A stretch of 64,000 nucleotides of DNA, from positions 1 to 64,000 of the forward strand of contig CATYLC010000005.1 in NCBI GenBank assembly GCA_958408685.1. The letters run 5' to 3'. Below, one piece after another: positions 1-7,708 of this stretch (position 1 is its first letter; each line of letters begins with the position of its first letter). The position numbers and the translations under genes are program-made. The stretch comes from an uncultured Collinsella sp. GTDB taxonomy: Bacteria > Actinomycetota > Coriobacteriia > Coriobacteriales > Coriobacteriaceae. The notes under the pieces were generated by a model, which was given only the letters and a program-made list of their open reading frames with translations, searched no databases and was not told where the DNA came from.

Positions 1-110
1 TCGCCCCGCGCCCGGTCCACTCCGCGCTCGACCTTTCCAGGCTCGAGTCGGTCGGGTTCCACATGCCCGACTGGGAGGAAGAGCTGGGGGAGTACCTCAA
101 GACGCTCTAG
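1..110 (+). CDS. rfbD: dTDP-4-dehydrorhamnose reductase, C-terminal fragment
   Basis: Only the last 35 codons lie in the window; the reading frame begins at base 3 and ends at the TAG at 108-110. The peptide has the typical RfbD ending: a proline-rich APRPVHSALDLSRL stretch, then GFHMPDWEEELGEYL and a short tail. RfbD makes dTDP-L-rhamnose, the last step of the rhamnose nucleotide pathway in the cytoplasm. This fits the neighbouring surface-polysaccharide genes. The rest of the gene is upstream of the window, so catalytic residues cannot be checked; the call rests on the C-terminal pattern only. Confidence 0.75.
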   Translation, partial: APRPVHSALDLSRLESVGFHMPDWEEELGEYLKTL

Positions 111-132
111 CCGCTATTAACTTTTCGAGAGT

Positions 133-167
133 AAAAGCCGCCGCTTGTTAACGGCGGCTTTTCTTTT
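133..167. terminator. bidirectional intrinsic terminator
   Basis: An 11-bp perfect stem (AAAAGCCGCCG at 133-143, CGGCGGCTTTT at 152-162) with an 8-nt loop, A-rich on the left and T-rich on the right, so it can stop transcription from both sides. It lies between the convergent rfbD and yfhO genes. The last three codons of yfhO (Arg-Arg-stop) lie inside the hairpin. Confidence 0.85.
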
Positions 168-2553
168 GCCTGGCGTATAGTCCTGCAACAAGGGCGGCGG
201 TCGCCAGACTCACTGCAAGTCCCGCAAGGGCGCCCGGAGTCTTGTAGGTCATCACGATTCTATTTGCGCCTTTCTGTATGTTCAGGGACGACAAACCCTT
301 ATCGGCGGCGGGCGTTAGTTCTGCGGCGGTTCCGTTTACCGTTACGCTCCAGCCCTCATCGTACGGAACGCTCAGCAGCAGGTTGCCGTCATCCTTGGCG
401 GTATATTTGCCTTCGATTCTTCCGTCCTCAAAAACCGTCGGAACAAATTCGCTCGTCTTAAGCTCGTTAATAATCTGCTCGAAAACGTCCAGATTGAGGG
501 CGTAAAAGACCGGCTCATTGTCTTGGGGCATGTCTGTATAGCCCTCTGCGACTCCGATTGACACCGTATGCTGGCTCGGGGCGTCCGATGCATCCGCAAT
601 CTGGCGGATATTATTGTCAAATCTCCAGGCTTCGTTTTCGATCGTTCGCTGGTCGATGGTAAGGGTGACGGGCCAATAACTGCCGGCGGTCGCATCTTTG
701 TTGATGTAGAGATACCCGATGGAGCCTGCCGGTACAGTAACGCTCCATTGCTTTAAGCCATCGCTACTCTCCGTGCTCGTGGCCTCGATCTTGGTATAGA
801 GCTCGACCTCGCGGCCTAGGATTTTGCTGTAGAGGTCGTTCTGCTTTTCGAAGGGGTTCTCGATCTTTAGCGTGCTGTTTTGGATATCGCTTGAGGCCGC
901 GACGCCAATGCTGAGCGCATAGGGGTTCTCGTACACCGCGCTTGTGGAGTCGGCATGATTCGTCTTGGCTAAAACGTATCCCGCGGGCGCGTTTTCAGGA
1001 ATAGCATACTTGACTCCCAGTAGGGCATCGACGGCGAGAATGGGCTCGGCATAACGGGTCGAGAATTCGCCGACGCTGCTGTATCCAAGGGAGTTGAGCA
1101 GTGCGATGGCCTGCGGGTTATTTGCGGATGAGTAGGACGACAGCTGGTTGTACCCAAGCGCTAAGCCCTCGTTGAGGGCGGCGCTATCGGCGCGCGTGGT
1201 CGTTCGATCGATTCGGTAGAATGACGCAGAATCTTGGTCTTGAATGGCTGTGATCGTGTTGGTTGCGGTGGTCACATAGGTACAGTTGGCATCTTCGGAA
1301 TAGCCTGCGTACAGTTGGTTCCACATCACATGGGCGTTGATAAACAACTCAATTGCGGTGATTGTCAGGATTGGTAATACAACGGCGGGTCGATAGACAT
1401 GACGAAATTTGGGCTGGCCCTCGAACACCTGCAACGAATAGCCTGCGGCCCACATCGTAAAGAAGCCCAGCAAAAAGGCTGTGCGCGAATAGAACCCGTT
1501 GGGAACGCGCATGCCGCACCAGATGTACTCGAGCGGGCTCAAAACGGAGCTAGCGATCAGGACGGCTGCGACGACGAACGTTGCGATGCGTATCTTGGCC
1601 GAAACCTTGCGGTTAAACAGTAGGCTTATTGCAAGTAACATCATGATTACGCCGCAATAGAACTGCGGCGTGTTCCCGTTATTCACCCACATGCCGGGGA
1701 TGAAGCCCCTGATGAGCGATTTAAGGCCTGTTTTAAGCAAAGGGCCAAGTGCCAGCACGGGGCCGCCTTTTGCCATGGCAAGGATGGTCGGCAAAAAGGT
1801 CCAGGCGGACAGGAGCAGCCCAAGCATCATAGCCCCTGCAAATCGTAGGGCCCGGTCGAGCGTGAGCATCCAGCTAAATCCTTCTGCAGCGACGTAATCG
1901 ACAAACTCAACCAATACGAAGATGCAGAGGAATAGGATGCTGATATAGGCCGTATACCAACAGAACATGACATTGAGGGCAATCGCAATAACGAGGCGTA
2001 TCATTTTTTGTTCCCGAATGAGCTCGTAGCATCCGAAAGCGCAGATGGGCAGTAGGATAAGACAATCAATCCAGAGCGGATTACACAAATTACTTATGGT
2101 CCAACTGCAAAACGTAAATGATAGGGAAAGTAGGAATGCTGCGGGCTTGGGTAGACCAAAACGCCTTTGCAGGAACCAAGCGCTGCTGATGTGAATGCAG
2201 CCAAGCTTGAGCGCGGTTATGGCAAATACGAAGAGCGTCAGCTTGTCTGCGGGAAACAGCACGCAGAGCAGGTTGAAGGGGCTGGCGAGGTAGTAGCTAT
2301 AGAGCCCCCATGTGTTCATGCCGAGTCCCTGCGAGAAGGAATAGCGAAGGTTTGCCTCGCCTAAAAGGACGCGGCGAAACCACGCGAAGAAGTCGATGTA
2401 TTGGTATTTGAGATCGTTGGTGAGAAACGAGTTGTCGCCAAAGGGGTAGACATGGTCCGCCGCTGCAAGTGCGACAAAGAGTGCGACGGAAAACGCGAAG
2501 CAGGCGGCGTAGAACGCCACATTCTTGAGCGTGCTGTTATTGGGCTGTTTCAT
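148..2553 (-). CDS. yfhO: YfhO-family polytopic membrane glycosyltransferase
   Basis: About 801 aa. Many hydrophobic segments fill the first 400 or so residues, followed by a large extracytoplasmic domain and one C-terminal membrane segment with a KKSRR end. The N-terminal pattern (PFGDNSFLTNDLKYQYIDFF, then SQGLGMN and YYLASPFNLL) is characteristic of YfhO proteins. In Bacillus and Listeria, YfhO-type GT-C enzymes move a sugar from undecaprenyl phosphate onto lipoteichoic acid or similar polymers outside the cell, working with a CsbB/GtrB-like enzyme. The ATG at 2553 is chosen because GAGGA lies just before it; it overlaps the preceding glycosyltransferase gene by 17 bp, suggesting translational coupling. 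A longer frame to 2631 lacks such a site. The acceptor polymer here is unknown. Confidence 0.82.
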   Translation of the reverse strand: MKQPNNSTLKNVAFYAACFAFSVALFVALAAADHVYPFGDNSFLTNDLKYQYIDFFAWFRRVLLGEANLRYSFSQGLGMNTWGLYSYYLASPFNLLCVLFPADKLTLFVFAITALKLGCIHISSAWFLQRRFGLPKPAAFLLSLSFTFCSWTISNLCNPLWIDCLILLPICAFGCYELIREQKMIRLVIAIALNVMFCWYTAYISILFLCIFVLVEFVDYVAAEGFSWMLTLDRALRFAGAMMLGLLLSAWTFLPTILAMAKGGPVLALGPLLKTGLKSLIRGFIPGMWVNNGNTPQFYCGVIMMLLAISLLFNRKVSAKIRIATFVVAAVLIASSVLSPLEYIWCGMRVPNGFYSRTAFLLGFFTMWAAGYSLQVFEGQPKFRHVYRPAVVLPILTITAIELFINAHVMWNQLYAGYSEDANCTYVTTATNTITAIQDQDSASFYRIDRTTTRADSAALNEGLALGYNQLSSYSSANNPQAIALLNSLGYSSVGEFSTRYAEPILAVDALLGVKYAIPENAPAGYVLAKTNHADSTSAVYENPYALSIGVAASSDIQNSTLKIENPFEKQNDLYSKILGREVELYTKIEATSTESSDGLKQWSVTVPAGSIGYLYINKDATAGSYWPVTLTIDQRTIENEAWRFDNNIRQIADASDAPSQHTVSIGVAEGYTDMPQDNEPVFYALNLDVFEQIINELKTSEFVPTVFEDGRIEGKYTAKDDGNLLLSVPYDEGWSVTVNGTAAELTPAADKGLSSLNIQKGANRIVMTYKTPGALAGLAVSLATAALVAGLYARQKKSRR

Positions 2554-3505
2554 CAGATTCCTCGTTGGATTCTCGAATGATATAGATGGGGCGGCGCTTG
2601 GTCTCCAAGTAGGCTTTTGCCAAGTATTCACCGATGATTCCTAAGCACAGAAGCTGCATGCCGCCAAACAGCGTTATGAGGCAGGCGAGGGACGGCCATC
2701 CGCCGACGGGGTCACCCCAAACAAGCGTTTTGACCAGGATGACGATGAATCCCAGGATAGCGATGAGACAGAAAACGATACCCGTGAGGGCGGCGAGGGA
2801 GAGCGGCGCCGTGGAAAATGCGACGATGCCGTCGATGGAATAGAGGAGCAGCGACCAAAAGCTCCATTTGGTCTCGCCGGCCACGCGGTTGACGTTTACG
2901 TAGGGGAGCCATTTGGTCTTGAAGCCGACCCAGCCGTAAATGCCCTTGGAGAATCGGTTGTATTCGCCCATGGAGATGATGGCGTTGACCATAGGTCGCT
3001 TCATGAGCCTAAAATCGCGTGCTCCGTCGACGATGTCGGCCTTGGAAATGCGGTTGATGATCTTGTAGAACATACGGGCGCAGAACGACCTGATGGGAGG
3101 CTCGCCTTCGCGGGTGGTCCTGCGTGTGGCGACGTTATCGTAGTTTTCGGTCTGCAAGATCTCGTACATCTTCGGCAGGAGCGAGGGCGGGTCCTGCATG
3201 TCGGCATCCATGGTGGCGACATAGTTGCCCTTTGCGTGCTGGAGTCCTGCGAGTAGTGCCGCCTCCTTGCCAAAGTTCCGCGAGAAAGAGTGCCAGTGGA
3301 TGACGTATGGATGCGCCGCCGCGGCTTCTGCTTTCATGACGGCAAGCGTTTTGTCTGCCGAACCATCGTCGATGAGGACGGCTTCAAAGGAGATCTCGGG
3401 GTACTGCTGAGTCATGATGCGAACGACGCCATCGAGCTCTTTGAGAAAGATCGGAAGTGATTCCTACTCGTTGTAGCACGGCACGACGATGGAGATGAGC
3501 GGCAT
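2537..3505 (-). pseudogene. CsbB/GtrB-like polyprenyl-phosphate glycosyltransferase with in-frame amber stop
   Basis: The expected gene starts at ATG 3505 with GAGAGG about 10 nt before it, 6 nt after the previous stop, and encodes about 322 aa. Its beginning reads MPLISIVVPCYNE, then a TAG codon (3464-3466), then ESLPIFLKELDG and onward in the same frame. The stop falls inside the CYNEE nucleotide-binding motif of GT2 enzymes. The rest is intact: DDGS, DADMQDPP and two C-terminal membrane segments, as in GtrB/CsbB. An internal ATG at 3415 could give 292 aa but would lack the first Rossmann strand. The family makes undecaprenyl-phosphate sugar for a partner such as the downstream YfhO. It may be a true null allele, a phase or strain variant, or a sequencing error. 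Confidence 0.8.
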
Positions 3506-3511
3506 GGTGGT

Positions 3512-4483
3512 TTACCTCTCGCTTGGCTTGGAAGTAGGGTGGCCGGGCTGGTCGTCGTAGGCGTATTTGCTGTACACGTTGACCTCCCACTGCTTTTTTT
3601 CGACCTTTGCTACAGAATCTAGGATGAAGCCGGTCGCAAGGCTCAGGCCGCACAGGAACATAAACGAGGCGGCGAGCATAGCGGTGGGGAAGCGCGGGAC
3701 GAGGCCGGTCTGGAAATATTCGACAACGATGGGCATGCCCAGGGCGAGGCCGAATACCGCGAACAGAAGCGCAACGAGGCTGAAGAACTTCAGCGGGCGG
3801 TAGTCCTTGAACAGCGTGCCGATCATCGCAACGACTTTAATGCCGTCGCTCACTGTGTTGAGTTTGGACTCGGAACCCTCGGGACGGTCGCGGTACTCGA
3901 TGGGCACATCTTTGATGCGCCAGCGGTGGTCGACGGCGTGGATCGAGAGCTCGGTTTCGATCTGAAAGCCCTCGGAAAGCACTGGGAAGGTTTTAACGAA
4001 CGGGCGGCTCATGGCGCGGTAGCCGGTCATGACGTCATCGAAGCTGTAGCCATAGATCCACTTGATCATGGCGCGGACCAGATTGTTGCCAAAGCCGTGG
4101 AAGGCGCGTTTGTTTTCCTCGGCGTAGGTGCCGTTTGAAAGGCGATCGCCTACGGTCATGTCGGCCGTACCGTTAAGGATGGGCTCGCAGAGGGCCTTGG
4201 CCGCCTCGGCGGGATAGGTGTCGTCGCCGTCGACCATCAGGTAGCAATCGGCGTCGATGTCGCGAAACATCTGGCGGCACACGTTGCCCTTTCCCTGACG
4301 GGGCTCAAAGCGCACCGTGGCTCCGTGTTCGGTGGCGATGCGTGAAGTATCGTCTGACGAGTTATTGTCATAGACATAGACCGTAGCCTGCGGAAGCTCG
4401 CGGTGAAAGTCGTCGACGACCTTACCGATTGTGAGCGCTTCGTTGTAGCAGGGGATGATGACGGCGATGGATTCAGAATTCAC
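3512..4483 (-). CDS. GT2 glycosyltransferase, dolichyl/polyprenyl-phosphate type with two TM segments
   Basis: 323 aa with a GTG start preceded by AAGGAG. The N-terminal GT-A domain has the VIIPCYNE motif near residue 10, YDNNSSDDT near 40 and the metal-binding VDGDDTYP near 84. Two hydrophobic segments follow at about 228-250 and 265-290, so the enzyme is anchored with its catalytic domain in the cytoplasm. This architecture is typical of enzymes loading a sugar from a nucleotide donor onto a polyprenyl phosphate. It is the first gene of the minus-strand set, 6 nt before the broken GT2 gene and followed by yfhO. Unlike its neighbour, its CYNE motif is intact. The sugar is unknown. Confidence 0.82.
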   Translation of the reverse strand: MNSESIAVIIPCYNEALTIGKVVDDFHRELPQATVYVYDNNSSDDTSRIATEHGATVRFEPRQGKGNVCRQMFRDIDADCYLMVDGDDTYPAEAAKALCEPILNGTADMTVGDRLSNGTYAEENKRAFHGFGNNLVRAMIKWIYGYSFDDVMTGYRAMSRPFVKTFPVLSEGFQIETELSIHAVDHRWRIKDVPIEYRDRPEGSESKLNTVSDGIKVVAMIGTLFKDYRPLKFFSLVALLFAVFGLALGMPIVVEYFQTGLVPRFPTAMLAASFMFLCGLSLATGFILDSVAKVEKKQWEVNVYSKYAYDDQPGHPTSKPSER

Positions 4484-4499
4484 TCAATGCTCCTTACAC

Positions 4500-4643
4500 A
4501 TTCAATCCTTGAAAGTATAGCCGTTTGGACTTGTCATCCTTAGATGTGGGTTAGTTCTCCAGTTTTGTTGCGCGAATCGTTTGCAGGGCCGTCGGGTCTA
4601 TACTGTTCGCTTGTCAACGATTACGAGTAAAGGAGTTGCATCC
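4500..4643. promoter_or_regulatory. divergent promoter region
   Basis: This is the gap between the minus-strand glycosyltransferase set and the plus-strand exporter genes. A TATACT box on the minus strand (4514-4519) and another on the plus strand (4599-4604) are suitable -10 elements. No convincing -35 hexamer is seen for either, so activator dependence or weak promoters are possible. Confidence 0.45.
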
Positions 4644-5489
4644 GTGTCGGATCAGACAAAGCAACAAGAAACTCGCAGTCTGCCTGCGACGTTTGCTAAG
4701 AACGAATTTGAGAAGGACGCGTTTATCCTTCGTCAGCTGGTTACCAAGGATTTTAAGATCAAGTATCGCCGTAGCGTTCTGGGCGTCGCATGGTCGGTGC
4801 TCAATCCGTTGCTGATGATGATTGTCATGGCCATCGTGTTCTCGACGATTTTTGCCCAGGGCCGCAATGGCTCGATTACGCCCGAGATGTACCCGCTGTA
4901 TTTGATCGTGGGTAACGTCACCTTTGCCGTCATGTCCGAGTCTACGAACCAGGCTCTGACGTCGATCGTGGGTGCTGCCCCGCTGCTCAAGAAGGTTAAG
5001 GTGCACCGTTGGGTCTTCCCAGTACAGAAGGTGCTCTTCTCGCTGGTTAACTTTGCCTTCTCGCTGGTCGCCGTTGCCATCGTTATGCTGTGGTTCCACG
5101 TTATGCCTTCTTGGCACCTGATTCTGCTGCCGGTCTGCCTACTGCTGCTTATGTGCTTCTGCATGGGCCTGGGCATGATGCTCTCCGCCCTCACGGTCTT
5201 CTTCCGCGATGTCATGCATCTGTGGAGCGTCGTCATTACGGCTTGGACCTACATTACGCCCATCTTCTGGACGACCGACTTCGTTGCGCAAATGCCGCAT
5301 CTCGTGCGCATTCTGGTCTATGCGAACCCCATGTATAACTACCTGCAGTTTATGCGTGATATCTTCCTGTTCCAGACTACGCCCTCGCTTATGACGTTTG
5401 GTATGTGCGTCGCTTGGGCGGTTCTTGCGCTTGTTATTGGCTACACCGTGTTCCATAAGTCCGAGCGCAAGTTCATCCTCTACATCTAA
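4644..5489 (+). CDS. polysaccharide ABC exporter, permease (Wzm/TagG type)
   Basis: 281 aa. The start is the GTG at 4644, with AAAGGAG ahead of it; the frame is open further upstream but without such a site. The protein has about six membrane segments beginning near residue 50, and the ABC-2 signature KYRRSVLGVAWSVLNPLLMM just before the first. It ends with the typical YANPMYNYLQFMRDIF motif and a short cytoplasmic tail. Together with the next gene it forms an exporter that moves lipid-linked polysaccharide (O-antigen, teichoic acid or rhamnan type) across the cytoplasmic membrane. Eleven bases separate it from the ATPase gene. The substrate cannot be read from the sequence, although the rhamnose gene nearby makes a rhamnose-containing polymer plausible. 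Confidence 0.88.
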   Translation: MSDQTKQQETRSLPATFAKNEFEKDAFILRQLVTKDFKIKYRRSVLGVAWSVLNPLLMMIVMAIVFSTIFAQGRNGSITPEMYPLYLIVGNVTFAVMSESTNQALTSIVGAAPLLKKVKVHRWVFPVQKVLFSLVNFAFSLVAVAIVMLWFHVMPSWHLILLPVCLLLLMCFCMGLGMMLSALTVFFRDVMHLWSVVITAWTYITPIFWTTDFVAQMPHLVRILVYANPMYNYLQFMRDIFLFQTTPSLMTFGMCVAWAVLALVIGYTVFHKSERKFILYI

Positions 5490-5500
5490 GGAGTGCTGTG

Positions 5501-6268
5501 ATGACTGAATCTGTTGTTGATTACAGCGAGCAGCCTCTGGCTGTCGAGGTCGACGACGTCACCATGATCTTTAACATGGCGTCCGAGTCGCTGACCAACC
5601 TCAAGGAGTACTTCATCAAGCTTGCCAAGCACGAGCTGTTCTTTGAGGAGTTTAGGGCGCTCAAGCATATCTCGTTTGATATTCATCGTGGCGAGGTCGT
5701 GGGCCTGGTTGGCACCAATGGCTCCGGCAAGTCTACGATGCTCAAGATTATCGCTGGCGTGCTTGAGCCTAGCGAGGGCAGCGTTAAGGTGCACGGTAAC
5801 ATCGCGCCGCTGATTGAGCTTGGTGCCGGCTTTGACCCCGAGCTGACCGCCCGCGAGAACATCTATCTGAACGGCGCCCTGCTCGGCTATACCAAGGAGT
5901 TCATCGATGCCAACTTTGACGGCATTATCGAGTTCGCTGAGCTGCAGAACTTTGTCGATATGCCGCTTAAGAACTTCTCCTCGGGCATGGTGGCGCGTAT
6001 CGCCTTTGCAATCGCGACGATTACCGAGCCCGATATTCTGATCGTTGACGAGACGTTGTCCGTCGGTGATGTGTTCTTCCAGCAGAAGTGCGAGGCCCGC
6101 ATCCAGCACTTTATCCAGAGCGGCGACGTGACGGTTCTGTTCGTTTCGCACTCCATGGAGCAGGTTGAGCGCATCTGCCAGCGTGCCGTTTGGATTGAGA
6201 AGGGTGACCTTCGCATGGACGGCCCGGTCAGTGAGGTCTGCAAGGCGTACCGTGAGCAGTTCAACTAG
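5501..6268 (+). CDS. polysaccharide ABC exporter, ATPase (Wzt/TagH type)
   Basis: 255 aa. Start ATG 5501 is preceded by AAGGAG; a GTG lies directly before it. It has Walker A (GTNGSGKST), the ABC signature (NFSSGMVARIAFAIA) and Walker B (DILIVDETLSVGD), plus a VSHSMEQV switch. The N-terminal SLKEYFIKLAKHELFFEEF-like segment before the nucleotide-binding fold is usual for Wzt/TagH. There is no C-terminal carbohydrate-binding domain, so substrate choice probably does not depend on a capped chain end. It pairs with the permease just upstream and drives export of a polymer on its lipid carrier. TATAAT at 6271-6276, just after the stop, probably serves the following tRNA. Confidence 0.9.
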   Translation: MTESVVDYSEQPLAVEVDDVTMIFNMASESLTNLKEYFIKLAKHELFFEEFRALKHISFDIHRGEVVGLVGTNGSGKSTMLKIIAGVLEPSEGSVKVHGNIAPLIELGAGFDPELTARENIYLNGALLGYTKEFIDANFDGIIEFAELQNFVDMPLKNFSSGMVARIAFAIATITEPDILIVDETLSVGDVFFQQKCEARIQHFIQSGDVTVLFVSHSMEQVERICQRAVWIEKGDLRMDGPVSEVCKAYREQFN

Positions 6269-6322
6269 GTTATAATTAGTTGCGCCTGACAGGCTTGCGC
6301 TTGCTTGGGCGTGCGGTTATTT

Positions 6323-6399
6323 GCTCCATTAGCTCAGTTGGATAGAGCAGGGGACTTCTAATCCCAAGGTCGACGGTTCGAATCCGCCATGGAGCACCA
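6323..6399 (+). tRNA. tRNA-Arg (anticodon TCT)
   Basis: A full cloverleaf with a 7-bp acceptor stem (GCTCCAT/ATGGAGC), D arm, anticodon loop CTTCTAA, TTCGAAT T loop and an encoded CCA end; it decodes AGA and AGG. Two positions are imperfect: G-A at the base of the anticodon stem and A-C in the T stem. TATAAT at 6271-6276 may be its -10 box. Confidence 0.93.
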
Positions 6400-6409
6400 T
6401 CGTTTATTA

Positions 6410-6440
6410 AGCCCGGACCGCTTGGTGGTCTGGGCTTTTT
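6410..6440 (+). terminator. intrinsic terminator after tRNA-Arg(TCT)
   Basis: A 10-bp stem (AGCCCGGACC at 6410-6419 with GGTCTGGGCT at 6427-6436, one G-T pair), 7-nt loop, followed by a T5 run. Confidence 0.88.
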
Positions 6441-6443
6441 CAC

Positions 6444-6667
6444 ATGCCGGTGTTCTTTGTTCTTGCCGGGTATACGTTTAGGCCGAAGCCGTGGCGTGAG
6501 CTGCTATTGTGCTGCTGATGTGGATTGGTTATACGGCGCGCCAAAGGGGGCTGGAGCCGAGCGTGAGCAAGCCTCTGCTTATGACGCTGCCAGCATCGTG
6601 GTTCTTCGCGTCAATCGTACGCTGTGCCTGCGATATTGGATTGGCGTACGTGATCAAGAAGGCGTAA
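6444..6667 (+). pseudogene. possible frameshifted remnant of a membrane protein
   Basis: Two overlapping frames look like one broken protein. The first runs from ATG 6444 and ends soon after in a Trp-Arg-Glu-Leu-Leu stretch; the second, in another frame, covers 6518-6667 and reads MWIGYTARQRGLEPS, then a hydrophobic LPASWFFASIVRCACDIGL part and a YVIKKA end. Joined by one shift near 6505-6518 they resemble the tail of a membrane protein. No good ribosome site precedes either part. It sits directly after the tRNA terminator and ends inside the terminator of the converging gene. It could equally be a chance reading. The rest of 6441-6706 holds nothing else I can recognise. Confidence 0.3.
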
Positions 6668-6702
6668 CAAAAGCGGGGAGGACCAACTTGGCCCTCCCCG
6701 CT
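6668..6702 (-). terminator. intrinsic terminator of the ATPase/DUF4869 operon
   Basis: A 10-bp perfect stem (AGCGGGGAGG at 6672-6681 with CCTCCCCGCT at 6693-6702); on the minus strand it is followed by TTTTGTT. It lies 4 bases past the stop of the ATPase gene. Confidence 0.82.
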
Positions 6703-6706
6703 GTAT

Positions 6707-7708
6707 CTAGTCTGCCTTCAGGCACTCGGGCAAGACGTTTGCAACTGCATTCATCGCCTGCGGCCTCAGGTACTGCTCATTGAGCTTTGCCTTTCTGTAG
6801 GCGTAGCGAGTGTCTGCCGAGTATTTGATCAACACATCGGTGAAGAACCGCTCCCAGCTCAGGTAGTCGCGGCTTTCGATATAGCTTGAGGGATCCTCGA
6901 GGATTTTTAAGATATCGTTACTGGGAATGAGGCCAGATTGCAGGAGTGTCCACTCGATTGATTCGGGGAGGAACAAGCGTACGTTCTTGTAAACGCGCTG
7001 TCCGAGCACCTTTTCGATGTAGGGACCAAATGCTGCTCCGTCTCCAATAGCAAGGATGTTTTGCTCGGGACATTCGTGAATCGTACGTTTTAGATTCGCA
7101 ACGCCGGTGGCGGTATAGCAGGGGATCCCGAGTCGGTTGCAAAGAGCGTCGTAGAATTGATAGCCAGATTTGCTATCCTCGACAACTACGGCGTCGGGTA
7201 CCTCGAATCCAACATTTAGATCCTGATACAGCATACTTGCCGTGTGGTCATATAGCGGCTTGGTCACCGAGTAGAAGCGCCTGTCGCTCTTGCGGCCATT
7301 GATTGTTTTACTTGTCGTGTTGACTAGCTTCAGGATCTCATCAACGCTGTAGGGGAGCTCGTTGGCATCGCGACGAGATATCAGAACAAAATAGTTGGAC
7401 GAGCCGTTGACGGCTTTGGCGAAGTCCTTTGAGTAGATAAACTCGTTACCCTCATCTAGAAAGACGATTGAATCTTCGATGATCGATAGCTCGCGCTCCC
7501 AGCGTCTGCCGGAAAGCGTTTCGCAAGGCACGTCGCAACTGAGTGCAACGCCGCTTTCCGGTCCTCGGTCGTTGTAGTCGCGAATCATCGAGATGAGCGT
7601 CGTTTTACCCGTGCCGCTGTTGCCGCGTATAAAGGAAATATTGCGCTTAAACGTGAGTGTGTATTTGACCTTTGCACGCTCTACGACAACGGTATGCGTT
7701 CCCTTCAT
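6707..7708 (-). CDS. uncharacterised P-loop ATPase paired with DUF4869 protein
   Basis: 333 aa. Walker A is GNSGTGKTT (29-37), a Walker B-like strand is SIVFLDEGNEF (80-90), and an arginine-bearing strand YFVLISRRD follows at 106-114. The segment ELPYSVDEI near 117-125 comes next. The C-terminal half has VVVEDSKSGYQF (174-185) and ILAIGDGAAFG (218-228), which loosely recall the acidic sites of a TOPRIM fold; that is inference. No membrane segment is seen, so it should be cytoplasmic. Its ATG overlaps the stop of the DUF4869 gene by one base (TAATG), which implies coupled translation. Base composition is clearly more AT-rich than in the adjacent aro genes, suggesting horizontal acquisition. 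The function is unknown; roles in defence, signalling or nucleic-acid processing are all possible. Confidence 0.75.
   Translation of the reverse strand: MKGTHTVVVERAKVKYTLTFKRNISFIRGNSGTGKTTLISMIRDYNDRGPESGVALSCDVPCETLSGRRWERELSIIEDSIVFLDEGNEFIYSKDFAKAVNGSSNYFVLISRRDANELPYSVDEILKLVNTTSKTINGRKSDRRFYSVTKPLYDHTASMLYQDLNVGFEVPDAVVVEDSKSGYQFYDALCNRLGIPCYTATGVANLKRTIHECPEQNILAIGDGAAFGPYIEKVLGQRVYKNVRLFLPESIEWTLLQSGLIPSNDILKILEDPSSYIESRDYLSWERFFTDVLIKYSADTRYAYRKAKLNEQYLRPQAMNAVANVLPECLKAD

Noticed and set aside
6376..6399. attachment site in the tRNA-Arg(TCT) 3' end for an integrated element carrying the ATPase/DUF4869 pair
   Set aside because: No second copy of the tRNA 3' end was found beyond the pair, and there is no integrase; tRNA-Arg(CCG) shares only general tRNA sequence.
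6457..6783. 108-codon frame after tRNA-Arg(TCT)
   Set aside because: It runs through the terminator and into the end of the converging ATPase gene, with no ribosome site and no membrane or domain pattern.
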